DNA of 5,804 nucleotides, taken from assembly GCA_021777365.1 (NCBI GenBank), contig JAJYDP010000345.1, forward strand, positions 1 through 5,804, in the 5' to 3' direction. Every line of letters begins with the position of its first letter. The first letter of the stretch is position 1. This document shows positions 1 to 5,038 of this stretch, piece after piece. The notes beneath the pieces are model-generated. The model worked only from the letters and a program-made list of their open reading frames with translations. It was not told the DNA's origin and did not search any database. This DNA comes from Chloroflexota bacterium (GTDB taxonomy: Bacteria; Chloroflexota; Limnocylindria; Limnocylindrales; CSP1-4). The position numbers were made by a program, and so were the translations under genes.

Positions 1-116
1 TGGCCGACGCCGAGATGGAGGCCCTGTACCTGGAGCGCGACGCCTTCCACGGAGACTGGAACTACACGCTCATCCCGCGCGAGCGGCTACCACTGTCCGA
101 GGCTGTTGTTTCCTGA
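1..116 (+). CDS. Transposase, ISAzo13-like family, C-terminal fragment
   Basis: This is an open frame entering from the left edge and stopping at TGA 114-116. The 37 complete codons read as a transposase C-terminus with the motif FHGDWNYTLIPR, about 17 residues before the end. I recognise a nearly identical FHGxWNYTI tail as the typical C-terminus of ISAzo13-family DDE transposases, which catalyse cut-and-paste movement of their insertion sequence. No catalytic residue is inside the window, so activity cannot be judged. The same tail recurs on the other strand at the right edge. The assignment is from memory of the family, not from a search; an IS630-related group is the main alternative. Confidence 0.72.
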   Translation, partial: ADAEMEALYLERDAFHGDWNYTLIPRERLPLSEAVVS

Positions 117-127
117 CGGGCCCTTAG
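1..127 (+). mobile_element. Inner end of an ISAzo13-like insertion sequence, left copy
   Basis: Bases 14-127 are the exact reverse complement of 5691-5804, the last 114 bases of the window. The stretch encodes the C-terminus of a transposase and ends a few bases beyond its stop codon. The element tip probably lies at or just inside CTAAGGGCCCGTCAGG (read leftward from 127), because identity between the two copies stops there. Beyond it the two flanks differ: integrase sequence here, methyltransferase sequence at the other end. The outer part of the insertion sequence is not in the window, so target duplication cannot be tested. Family assignment rests on the encoded protein tail. Confidence 0.8.
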
Positions 128-313
128 GCGCTGGCCGGGGAGCTGTACCCCGTGATCCGTCGCGACAAGGGCGGCGCGCAGGCGCTCTTGGACCTCGCGG
201 CGGGTCTTCGACAACAGGCTGTGACTCCGGCCATCCGCACCGTGATAGCGAGCCTCCCAGCGCCCGTCCGGGCGCTGTCGGATCGAGCCCTCGTGGGCGC
301 CTCGCCTAGCCAT
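62..313 (-). pseudogene. int: Tyrosine recombinase (phage-type integrase), N-terminal remnant fused to IS sequence
   Basis: Only the first 62 codons (313 down to 128) are native. They start GSIRQRPDGRWEARY around residues 9-23, the usual opening of the Arm-type DNA-binding domain of phage and ICE tyrosine integrases, followed by a helix rich in Arg and Glu (residues 36-50). A full integrase has about 380-420 residues, so the core-binding domain and the catalytic R..H-x-x-R..Y domain are missing. From codon 63 the frame runs into the insertion sequence and adds 21 meaningless residues before a stop at 62-64. The ATG at 311-313 is supported by an AGGAGG at 322-327 with 8 bases of spacing. The gene follows the zinc-ribbon gene by 63 bases on the same strand, probably in one transcript. 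In intact elements attP usually lies beyond the integrase 3' end, which here is lost behind the IS. It is certainly inactive as an integrase. Confidence 0.85.
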
Positions 314-377
314 CTCGCGGTCCTCCTCTCGGCATGGGGCGGCCGTTCGAAAACCACCCGGCTCGTCGGCGTCCCAT
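306..377 (-). CDS. Possible 23-codon basic ORF linking the zinc-ribbon gene and the integrase
   Basis: This short frame starts at an ATG (377-375) that shares one base with the stop of the zinc-ribbon gene, in a TGATG arrangement typical of coupled translation. It is preceded by a strong AAGGAGGA (387-394) with 9 bases of spacing, which lies inside the upstream gene. It encodes 23 residues beginning MGRRRAGWF, strongly basic, and ends with a TAG inside the first codons of the integrase, overlapping it by 8 bases. It could be a translated coupler passing ribosomes from one gene to the next, or a small protein. Against it, the third codon positions are less GC-rich than in neighbouring genes. 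No function is recognised. Confidence 0.3.
   Translation of the reverse strand: MGRRRAGWFSNGRPMPRGGPRDG
322..327 (-). promoter_or_regulatory. Ribosome binding site of the integrase remnant
   Basis: AGGAGG on the minus strand lies 8 bases before the ATG at 311-313. It fixes the integrase start and shows that the native 5' end of that gene is intact. Confidence 0.7.
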
Positions 378-1480
378 CAGGAACCGTCCTCCTTGTTCTG
401 ACGCGATCCCGCCCGTCTGCGCTCTTGGTAGTAGCCGGGGTTCTTGTCTCGCCATCGCCTGGCTGCTTCGCGCTGTGGGAGCCCACGCGCTCGGCAGGTC
501 GGGCAGTAGTTGGCGCGAGGCGCGCCGAAGCTCCCAGACGGTGGTCGACGGTGCGGAACATACGCCGTCCCACATCCCGAACAGATCGCGAAGCCGGCCT
601 TCCCGCCCACCGCGAGCAGCAGCTCCAAGACCAGCCCACCGAAGAGCGTCGTGACCCCCAGCGTCACCACAGGCTCGTCCTGCCCAGGTCCGCCCCACGC
701 GATCGCTGGGCGCACCGCCCCGAGCGCCAGCCACGCACCCACCACGGCCGCGAGCGCCTCCCGCTGACCCGCGAGAGTCGTTGGGCTGACCGGGATCCAG
801 GGCACGACGGGTAGCCCGGGGAAGTCCATGGCGCTCGCGCACGGCGTGTCGCCGATGGCATCGTCTGGACCGAGGGGCAGCTCGATAATGCCCGCGAGCG
901 GTTCCCACGCGGCACGTTCGACGACCTGGTCCCGCCGAAGATGGCCCGCGATCGTGTTGACGGCGGCGATCTCGGCGATGACCCGACGCCACATCCGGAG
1001 GGGCTCCCGAAGGATACCGGGTGCGTGGCGGTAGCCGATCCAAGGCGCGACCTGCTCGCCGACCCAGGGGAGGTTGGGGAAGACCATGCCGGCCGGACCT
1101 CGATCACTGGGCTGGAGACCGAGCATCCCGTACTTGTGGACGTAGTCGAGGATCGCCCCGTCGCTCGGATCGGCGGCGAGGCCGAGGAAGTCGTCAAGCA
1201 CGGCCTGCCGTGGTTCGACGACCCCCACGATGGGGCCCTCGCCGACCAGGTAGTCGTCATCGAGCACGACCTGGTGGCTCTCCACCTCGTGACCGTTGAT
1301 CACCAGGCCCATCTTCACCTGCGGGGCTCCGTGGGCCACGGTGCCGTCGGCGAACACGGTCACGCCTGAGGCGTCGGCCTTCACCAGGCGGACGCGGTAC
1401 GGGAGCGCCCACCCCGAGCTCGCCACCCGATCGCCGATCGGCGAGAGATCCGCGTCATACCTGAGAAACTCGTCTGTCAT
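377..1480 (-). CDS. Protein of unknown function with C-terminal C4 zinc ribbon, 367 aa
   Basis: No function is recognised. Residues 1-290 look like a globular, mostly soluble domain. One segment, LDYVHKYGMLGL at about 111-122, resembles a motif seen in uncharacterised actinobacterial proteins of similar size. The C-terminus carries four cysteines at 300, 303, 326 and 329 (CxxC, 22 residues, CxxC). A basic tail follows that includes RREAARRWR-like helices (about 336-345). This arrangement suggests a zinc ribbon that touches nucleic acid. A hydrophobic stretch (about 273-292) precedes the ribbon but is too short and glycine-rich to call a membrane helix. The ATG at 1478-1480 lacks a good SD but lies 9 bases after a -10-like TATGAT, so translation from a leaderless or nearly leaderless mRNA is likely. 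The gene stands directly upstream of the integrase on the same strand and diverges from the HTH gene. A role in regulation or element maintenance is inference. Confidence 0.75.
   Translation of the reverse strand: MTDEFLRYDADLSPIGDRVASSGWALPYRVRLVKADASGVTVFADGTVAHGAPQVKMGLVINGHEVESHQVVLDDDYLVGEGPIVGVVEPRQAVLDDFLGLAADPSDGAILDYVHKYGMLGLQPSDRGPAGMVFPNLPWVGEQVAPWIGYRHAPGILREPLRMWRRVIAEIAAVNTIAGHLRRDQVVERAAWEPLAGIIELPLGPDDAIGDTPCASAMDFPGLPVVPWIPVSPTTLAGQREALAAVVGAWLALGAVRPAIAWGGPGQDEPVVTLGVTTLFGGLVLELLLAVGGKAGFAICSGCGTAYVPHRRPPSGSFGAPRANYCPTCRARGLPQREAARRWRDKNPGYYQERRRAGSRQNKEDGS
387..394 (-). promoter_or_regulatory. Strong internal Shine-Dalgarno near the end of the zinc-ribbon gene
   Basis: AAGGAGGA on the minus strand falls 9 bases before the ATG at 377 and has no other obvious start to serve. 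It is the main argument that the short ORF at 306-377 is translated. It may also arise by chance from the lysine-glutamate-aspartate codons of the protein tail. Confidence 0.4.
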
Positions 1481-1489
1481 TATGCTCGC

Positions 1490-1519
1490 ATCATATCTCA
1501 GCCTTGCCTCTCCCGTCCA
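1490..1519 (-). promoter_or_regulatory. Putative promoter of the leftward unit
   Basis: On the minus strand TATGAT (1490-1495) matches the sigma-70 -10 consensus at five of six positions. TGGACG (1514-1519) is a weak -35 (four of six) with 18 bases between them. The region 1477-1500 is AT-richer than its surroundings. Transcription would begin about 0-3 bases before the ATG at 1480, which agrees with the absence of an SD there. The -35 overlaps the palindrome at 1515-1527. Confidence 0.5.
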
Positions 1520-1527
1520 CCGTGGAC
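1515..1527. promoter_or_regulatory. Palindromic candidate operator in the divergent intergenic region
   Basis: GTCCACCGTGGAC has two 5-base arms (GTCCA and TGGAC) around a CCG centre. It sits between the two divergent genes and covers the -35 of the leftward promoter, where a dimeric regulator such as the neighbouring HTH protein could repress. No second copy was noticed in the window. Confidence 0.35.
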
Positions 1528-1535
1528 CGCAGGCG

Positions 1536-1552
1536 CCCGGGAACAGCCCGGG
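1536..1552. promoter_or_regulatory. Short stem-loop ahead of the HTH gene
   Basis: CCCGGG-AACAG-CCCGGG can fold with a 6-base GC stem and a 5-base loop. It ends 5 bases before the SD of the HTH gene (1558-1564), so it would lie in that gene's 5' leader. It may be a binding site, a modest translation control element, or chance in GC-rich DNA. It lacks a T-run, so it is not a typical terminator. Confidence 0.3.
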
Positions 1553-1572
1553 ACGACAAGGAGGCCAGGCTA

Positions 1573-1797
1573 ATGAACGACGTGCGGAACGGTACTGGAG
1601 CGCTGCTCCTGCGAGCAGAAGAGGTGGCCCACCTCCTCGGGATCGGCCGATCGAAGGTCTACGAGCTCATCGCGGCTGGCGAGCTCCCCGTCGTGAGGGT
1701 CGGCCGGAGTCTGCGGGTCAACCGGCTCGCGCTTGAGCGATGGATCGAGGACCGCACCCGTGGAGGTGCGGCCGAAGTGGAAGACCGGGGCCGATAG
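1573..1797 (+). CDS. Small helix-turn-helix DNA-binding protein (excisionase/MerR-type HTH_17), 74 aa
   Basis: Residues 12-62 form the standard HTH_17 fold of excisionase-family proteins: a helix with EEVAHLLGIGRSKVYELI, then a wing with the PVVRVGRSLRVNRLALERWI pattern. Such proteins bind DNA next to recombination sites or promoters as Xis-type directionality factors or small repressors. The ATG at 1573 is chosen because AAGGAGG (1558-1564) stands 8 bases before it; an upstream in-frame start at 1504 lacks this. It is the first gene of the rightward unit and diverges from the zinc-ribbon and integrase unit, a position suited to controlling both. Whether it is an excisionase or a transcription factor cannot be told from sequence. 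Confidence 0.85.
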   Translation: MNDVRNGTGALLLRAEEVAHLLGIGRSKVYELIAAGELPVVRVGRSLRVNRLALERWIEDRTRGGAAEVEDRGR

Positions 1798-2017
1798 CGT
1801 GCGTGCCAGGGCACAGCCGGACCGGCGTGACGACGACCGTGATCTGGTCGTCGTCCAGCGCGCAGATCTGGAAGCCGCCTTGGACGAGATCACCATCGCC
1901 TACGAGAACGCGGTGGCGGCTGCGGACGACGGCCTCATCGACTTCCAGCCGTTCGATGGGCTGCCCGAGGCCATCCGGATCCTCGACGCGGTCCTCGCCG
2001 AGGAGGCGCTGTGGTGA
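1760..2017 (+). CDS. Small acidic protein of unknown function, about 72-85 aa
   Basis: The clear part of this frame begins at DLVVVQRADLEAALDEI and continues as a helical acidic protein with the segment IDFQPFDGLPEAIRILDAVL before ending at TGA 2015-2017. No family is recognised. The start is uncertain: GTG at 1760 has a GAGG 9 bases before it but overlaps the HTH gene by 38 bases. GTG at 1799 would begin one base after the HTH stop but has only a poor SD. TTG at 1733 is a third option. The gene lies between the HTH and ATPase genes and overlaps the latter by 4 bases, so it is translated as part of the operon. Size and charge would fit a small accessory or partner protein of the ATPase, but this is inference from position only. 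Confidence 0.65.
   Translation: MEVRPKWKTGADSVRARAQPDRRDDDRDLVVVQRADLEAALDEITIAYENAVAAADDGLIDFQPFDGLPEAIRILDAVLAEEALW
2001..2006 (+). promoter_or_regulatory. Ribosome binding site of the ATPase gene
   Basis: AGGAGG within the end of the preceding gene lies 7 bases before GTG 2014-2016 and only 4 before the tandem GTG 2011-2013. The second GTG is therefore preferred as start, and it gives a GTGA overlap with the upstream stop. Confidence 0.65.
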
Positions 2018-3699
2018 CGAGACCGACGGCCGCGGAGCAGCTCATCGCGATCGGCCGGGAGGCACCGCTCTTCCACGCGCCCGATGCCACGGCCTACGCG
2101 ACGATACCGGTCGGCGACCACCAGGAGACGTGGGCCGTGCGTTCCTCCGGCTTCAAGTCATGGCTGGCCGGCACGCTCTGGCGCCGCAACGGCCAGGTCG
2201 TCCGCGCCCAGGTCCTGCAGGACGTGCTCACCACGCTGGAGGCGGTGGCCCGTTTCGAGGGGCCCGAGCAAGCCGTGTTCGTGCGGCTCGCGATCACCAA
2301 GGGCGCGATCTACCTCGACCTCGGCGACGAGGCGTGGCGGGCCGTCGAGGTGACCGCCAAGGGCTGGCAGATCGTGGTCCATCCCCCGGTCCGTTTCCGC
2401 CGGCCCAAGGGCCTCGCCCGGATCCCCGAACCGGTCCACGGCGGCCACCTGGACGCCCTGCGGTCCTTCCTGAACCTGGAGGGCGACGACGACCGCTGGG
2501 TCCTCATCGTGGGCTTCCTGGTGGGCATGCTGCGCAACGGGCCGTACCCGGTGCTGGTGCTGGGTGGCGAACAAGGTTCGGCGAAGACCACCGCCAGCCG
2601 CATGCTCCGCGCGCTCGTCGACCCTGCTACGAGCCCCGATCGGGCGGCGCCACGCGATGAGCGAGACCTCGCGATCGCGGCCACCAACGCACACGTCGTG
2701 GCCTACGACAACCTGAGCCACCTGTCCGATTGGCTCAGCGACGCCCTGGCGAGGCTCGCCACCGGCGCCGGGTTCGGCACGCGACAGCTCTACCTCGACG
2801 ATGAGGAGAAGCTCTTCTACTCCGCCCGACCCGTCATCATCAACGGCATCGGCGAGCTGGCCGTGCGTTCTGACCTCCTCGACCGGGGTCTGCTCGTCAC
2901 GCTGCCGCCCATTCCGAAGACCAAGCGGCGGCTCGAGTCGGAGTTGTGGCCGGCGTACGAGGCAGCCCGTCCCGCCATCCTGGGCGGCCTGCTTGATGCT
3001 GTCAGCACGGCGATGCGCCGTTATCCGACCGTGCGCCCGCCGCGTCTGCCGCGGATGGCCGACCTCGCGACCTGGATCACCGCCGCCGAGCCGGCGCTCG
3101 GCTGGGAGTCGGGCACGTTCCTCGCCGCGTACGACCGCAACCGCCTGGACGCCCACGACCTCGCCCTCGACGCCGCGAGCATCACCGCTTCCCTCAAGGA
3201 CCTGGTGAAGTCCGCCGACTGGCAAGGTACCGCGACGGCACTCCTGGCAAAGCTCACGTCGATGGCCGGCGAGACCGTCACCCGGCGGAAGGACTGGCCC
3301 GCTGCGCCCAACGTCCTGTCGGGCCAGTTGAAGCGCCTCGCCCCTGACTTCCGTGCGATCGGCATCGAGATCGACTGCGACGCCCGCGAGCCGGGCACCG
3401 GGGTGCGGTCGATCAGCATCCGGAGAATCGGCCCGCAGGAGACCGTCACGATCGTCACACCCGTCACGAACACCGATGCTCCGGAGAATCCCGCAGACGA
3501 CCGTGACGATCGTGACGATGATCTACATCGCGAATCGCATGGGGCGGGCTCCGGGATCGGCGACTCCCCGGCGCTGGTGCCAGACCCAGAGGACTATGCC
3601 GATGCCGCCCAGGTCGCCGCCGCCTGGGGCGTCGACATCGAGAGCGACTATCCGCGGTCCGCCTGGCAGCCCGAGGCCGAGGACGGGGCGTCATCATGA
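2014..3699 (+). CDS. P-loop ATPase resembling mobile-element primase/helicase proteins, 561 aa
   Basis: Residues 30-145 form an N-terminal domain with GAIYLDLGDEAWRAVEV (98-114) and PPVRFRRPKGLARIPEP (124-140), patterns familiar from ATP-binding proteins of actinobacterial integrated elements. The ATPase core follows: Walker A GEQGSAKTT (185-193, alanine in the usual second glycine place), Walker B VVAYDNLS with D232, a sensor-like asparagine in RPVIINGI (N277), and basic residues R285 and R291 as arginine-finger candidates. Residues 400-472 (ADWQGTATALL, then NVLSGQLKRLAPDF, then RSISIRR) match the winged-helix tail of D5-like and SF3-like replicative helicases. The likely role is ATP-driven DNA unwinding or replication of the element in the cytoplasm. 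No primase catalytic domain is visible, so it may depend on a separate primase. Residues 473-561 are a low-complexity acidic tail containing a repeat described separately. It overlaps the next gene by ATGA (3696-3699). The fold is fairly sure, the exact reaction is not. Confidence 0.78.
   Translation: MTRPTAAEQLIAIGREAPLFHAPDATAYATIPVGDHQETWAVRSSGFKSWLAGTLWRRNGQVVRAQVLQDVLTTLEAVARFEGPEQAVFVRLAITKGAIYLDLGDEAWRAVEVTAKGWQIVVHPPVRFRRPKGLARIPEPVHGGHLDALRSFLNLEGDDDRWVLIVGFLVGMLRNGPYPVLVLGGEQGSAKTTASRMLRALVDPATSPDRAAPRDERDLAIAATNAHVVAYDNLSHLSDWLSDALARLATGAGFGTRQLYLDDEEKLFYSARPVIINGIGELAVRSDLLDRGLLVTLPPIPKTKRRLESELWPAYEAARPAILGGLLDAVSTAMRRYPTVRPPRLPRMADLATWITAAEPALGWESGTFLAAYDRNRLDAHDLALDAASITASLKDLVKSADWQGTATALLAKLTSMAGETVTRRKDWPAAPNVLSGQLKRLAPDFRAIGIEIDCDAREPGTGVRSISIRRIGPQETVTIVTPVTNTDAPENPADDRDDRDDDLHRESHGAGSGIGDSPALVPDPEDYADAAQVAAAWGVDIESDYPRSAWQPEAEDGASS
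3420..3519 (+). repeat. Out-of-frame 61-base duplication with 9-base periodic CGTCAC/CGTGAC units
   Basis: CCGGAGAATC occurs at 3420-3429 and again at 3481-3490, and in both places a similar segment follows (CCGCAG, then GACCGT, then ACGATCGT). The first copy contains CGTCAC at 3444, 3453 and 3462, exactly 9 bases apart. The second contains CGTGACGAT twice in tandem (3502-3510, 3511-3519). GTCACGATCGTCAC (3445-3458) is the exact inverse of GTGACGATCGTGAC (3503-3516). The 61-base offset is not a multiple of three, so the copies are read in different frames: one encodes ETVTIVTPVT, the other DDRDDRDD. It may be an iteron-like protein binding site inside the gene, or simply a slippage product in the disordered tail. 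Confidence 0.6.
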
Positions 3700-4358
3700 A
3701 CGGGACCGCTCAGGGTCTCGGCCGCCCTCTCCGCGTCGCCCTGTACGCCCGCGTCTCGACCCGCGACAAAGATCAGGACCCCGAACTCCAGCTCGACGCT
3801 CTGCGCGCCTACGTTGCCGCCCGGGGCTGGCTGGCCACGGAGTACGTCGACCAGGCCGCGGCCGGAGATCTCGCCCATCGCACCGCGTGGGCACGCCTGC
3901 TGGCCGACGCTGCCCAGCGGAAGGTCGACCTGGTCCTGGTGTGGAAGCTCGACCGCGCCTTCCGCTCGACGCTGCATGCGCTGGCCACGTTGCGGGATCT
4001 GGAGCATGCCGGCGTGGGCTTCGCCTCCCTCACCCAGCCCGAGCTCGATACCACCAGCGCCACCGGCCGCCTGGTCTTCACCATCTTGGCCGCGGTCGCC
4101 GAGATGGAGCGCGAACTGATCGCCGATCGGGTGAAGGAGGGGATGCGCCACGCCGCCCGACAGGGCAAGCGCATCGGCCGACCGCCGGTCACGGCGCGGC
4201 CCGCCTTCGCCCGACGCTGGCCGGCCGTTCGGGCGGAGGTGGTCGCCGGACACCTGTCCCGTCGCCAGGCCGCGCGTCGGCTGGGCATCGGGACCGCGAC
4301 CCTGGCCCGGCTCCTGGCCTCGGACACGTCGGAGGGCATGGCACATGGCCATGACTGA
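3696..4358 (+). CDS. Serine recombinase (resolvase/invertase family), 220 aa
   Basis: The catalytic domain fills residues 12-150. It contains YARVSTRD with the nucleophile Ser21 and Arg19, VWKLDRAFRS with R87 and R90 corresponding to the conserved active-site arginines, and TSATGRLVFTILAAVAEMERELI (120-142), the dimer helix region. A resolvase-type C-terminal HTH follows at about 187-207 (LSRRQAARRLGIGTATLARLL). Length and order match small resolvases and invertases (about 180-220 residues), not the large serine integrases. All key residues are present, so it should be active. Such enzymes cut both strands at paired sites through a phosphoserine link and resolve multimers or invert segments. 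It overlaps the ATPase stop by ATGA and the next gene by 14 bases, so it belongs to the operon. No res-like site is obvious in the window. It is the only intact recombinase seen here. Confidence 0.92.
   Translation: MNGTAQGLGRPLRVALYARVSTRDKDQDPELQLDALRAYVAARGWLATEYVDQAAAGDLAHRTAWARLLADAAQRKVDLVLVWKLDRAFRSTLHALATLRDLEHAGVGFASLTQPELDTTSATGRLVFTILAAVAEMERELIADRVKEGMRHAARQGKRIGRPPVTARPAFARRWPAVRAEVVAGHLSRRQAARRLGIGTATLARLLASDTSEGMAHGHD
4331..4336 (+). promoter_or_regulatory. Ribosome binding site of the winged-helix membrane protein gene
   Basis: GGAGGG inside the end of the recombinase gene lies 8 bases before ATG 4345 and 14 before the next in-frame ATG 4351, favouring the first. Confidence 0.6.
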
Positions 4359-4965
4359 CACCCCGGCCAACCCGACCGATATCCGCATCTGCGGGCAGCT
4401 GGCCGCGGGACCGCTCCCGACGGCCGCACTTGCCACCCAGCTCGGCATCCCCGAACGGACCGCCCGGCATCGCCTGGTTCGCCTGCGGCAAGCCGGGGTC
4501 GTGGTCACCGATTCCGACCGACGGCACCGCCTTGCCGCGCCCGTACCTGCCGCGGCTGTCGCGGGACCCTTGCCGCCCGTTGCCGCGCCCGCTGGAGACC
4601 TTGCCGCGCCCGTACCGGCCGCCCCTATCGCGGGAGCCTTGCCGGCCCGTGATAGCACCGCGACCACCGCGCCCATCGCGGGAGGCCTGCCGCCCCGTGA
4701 TCCCTCCGCCGTAGACCTCGCCGCCTCCGTGATGAGGCCCGACCACCCGGACCACGACGGGGCATCCCCACGGCAGGACACCGGATGGAGAACGGCCGTG
4801 GTCCACGCCGCGATCGCGGTCGGGATTGCCGTGGCCGCGGGCATCGCCATCGTGGTCGCGATCCGTGGGGTGGCACCGCCATCACCACCGCCAGCATCAC
4901 CAGCCCCACCGCGACCGCTGGGGTTCGGCTGTCCGGGCGACCCGTGGGGAGGGATGCCGTGGTAG
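4345..4965 (+). CDS. Winged-helix protein with Pro/Ala-rich linker and one transmembrane helix, 206 aa
   Basis: Residues 11-63 look like a winged helix of the MarR/ArsR or replication-initiator kind: ICGQLAAGPLPTAALATQLG, then PERTARHRLVRLRQAGVV, then a wing ending DRRHRL. Residues 64-125 are a low-complexity Ala/Pro/Leu linker built from imperfect repeats (LAAPVPAA..IAGALP, APIAGGLPPRD). About residues 151-173 (VVHAAIAVGIAVAAGIAIVV) form a single hydrophobic helix flanked by arginines, with a Pro-rich tail of about 30 residues holding one cysteine (C195). With no signal peptide, the DNA-binding part should be cytoplasmic and the tail outside. Family unknown. It could tether element DNA or its replication complex to the membrane, or act as a one-component membrane regulator; both are inference. 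It overlaps the recombinase gene by 14 bases and precedes the methyltransferase gene by 73 bases. The linker length may vary through recombination of its repeats. Confidence 0.75.
   Translation: MAMTDTPANPTDIRICGQLAAGPLPTAALATQLGIPERTARHRLVRLRQAGVVVTDSDRRHRLAAPVPAAAVAGPLPPVAAPAGDLAAPVPAAPIAGALPARDSTATTAPIAGGLPPRDPSAVDLAASVMRPDHPDHDGASPRQDTGWRTAVVHAAIAVGIAVAAGIAIVVAIRGVAPPSPPPASPAPPRPLGFGCPGDPWGGMPW
4530..4701 (+). repeat. Imperfect direct repeats encoding the Pro/Ala linker
   Basis: CCTTGCCGCGCCCGTACC occurs at 4530-4547 and 4599-4616, exactly 69 bases (23 codons) apart. A second unit, TCGCGGGA followed by CCTGCCG- or CTTGCCG-like bases, starts at 4559, 4628 and 4676, so a third partial copy lies 48 bases (16 codons) further on. 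All spacings are multiples of three, so the repeats add or remove linker residues without breaking the frame. This points to local duplication under selection for frame. Confidence 0.7.
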
Positions 4966-5022
4966 CCCGGAGACGACCGGAACCAAGCGGGCCGACACCG
5001 CCACCCATCGCGAGCCCGAACA

Positions 5023-5030
5023 GGAAGGAG
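5023..5030 (+). promoter_or_regulatory. Ribosome binding site of the methyltransferase gene
   Basis: GGAAGGAG lies 8 bases before ATG 5039-5041. It selects this start over in-frame starts further upstream, whose translation gives low-complexity sequence inside the preceding gene. Confidence 0.7.
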
Positions 5031-5038
5031 CAGGCACC

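Noticed and set aside
152..1369. Several plus-strand frames across the zinc-ribbon gene and integrase
   Set aside because: They oppose genes with recognisable domains and give Arg/Pro-rich shadow sequence without ribosome binding sites.
1536..1552. GC hairpin as a transcription terminator
   Set aside because: The stem is only 6 base pairs, there is no T-run, and it sits just before the start of a gene rather than after one.
2158..3225. 355-codon open frame on the minus strand
   Set aside because: It lies wholly opposite the ATPase gene; the translation is compositionally skewed and has no SD or recognisable domain.
3648..4850. 400-codon open frame on the minus strand
   Set aside because: It is antisense to the serine recombinase and winged-helix genes, which have clear motifs, SDs and coupled starts. 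Long antisense frames are expected in DNA this GC-rich, and its translation is low-complexity Gly/Arg/Ala with no known motif.
4826..5038. Upstream in-frame extension of the methyltransferase
   Set aside because: The extension reads His/Arg-rich low complexity inside the preceding gene, whereas ATG 5039 has a precise SD and starts the conserved part.
4966..5038. Separate small gene or promoter between the winged-helix and methyltransferase genes
   Set aside because: The 73-base gap holds only the methyltransferase SD; no convincing -10/-35 pair or hairpin was seen.
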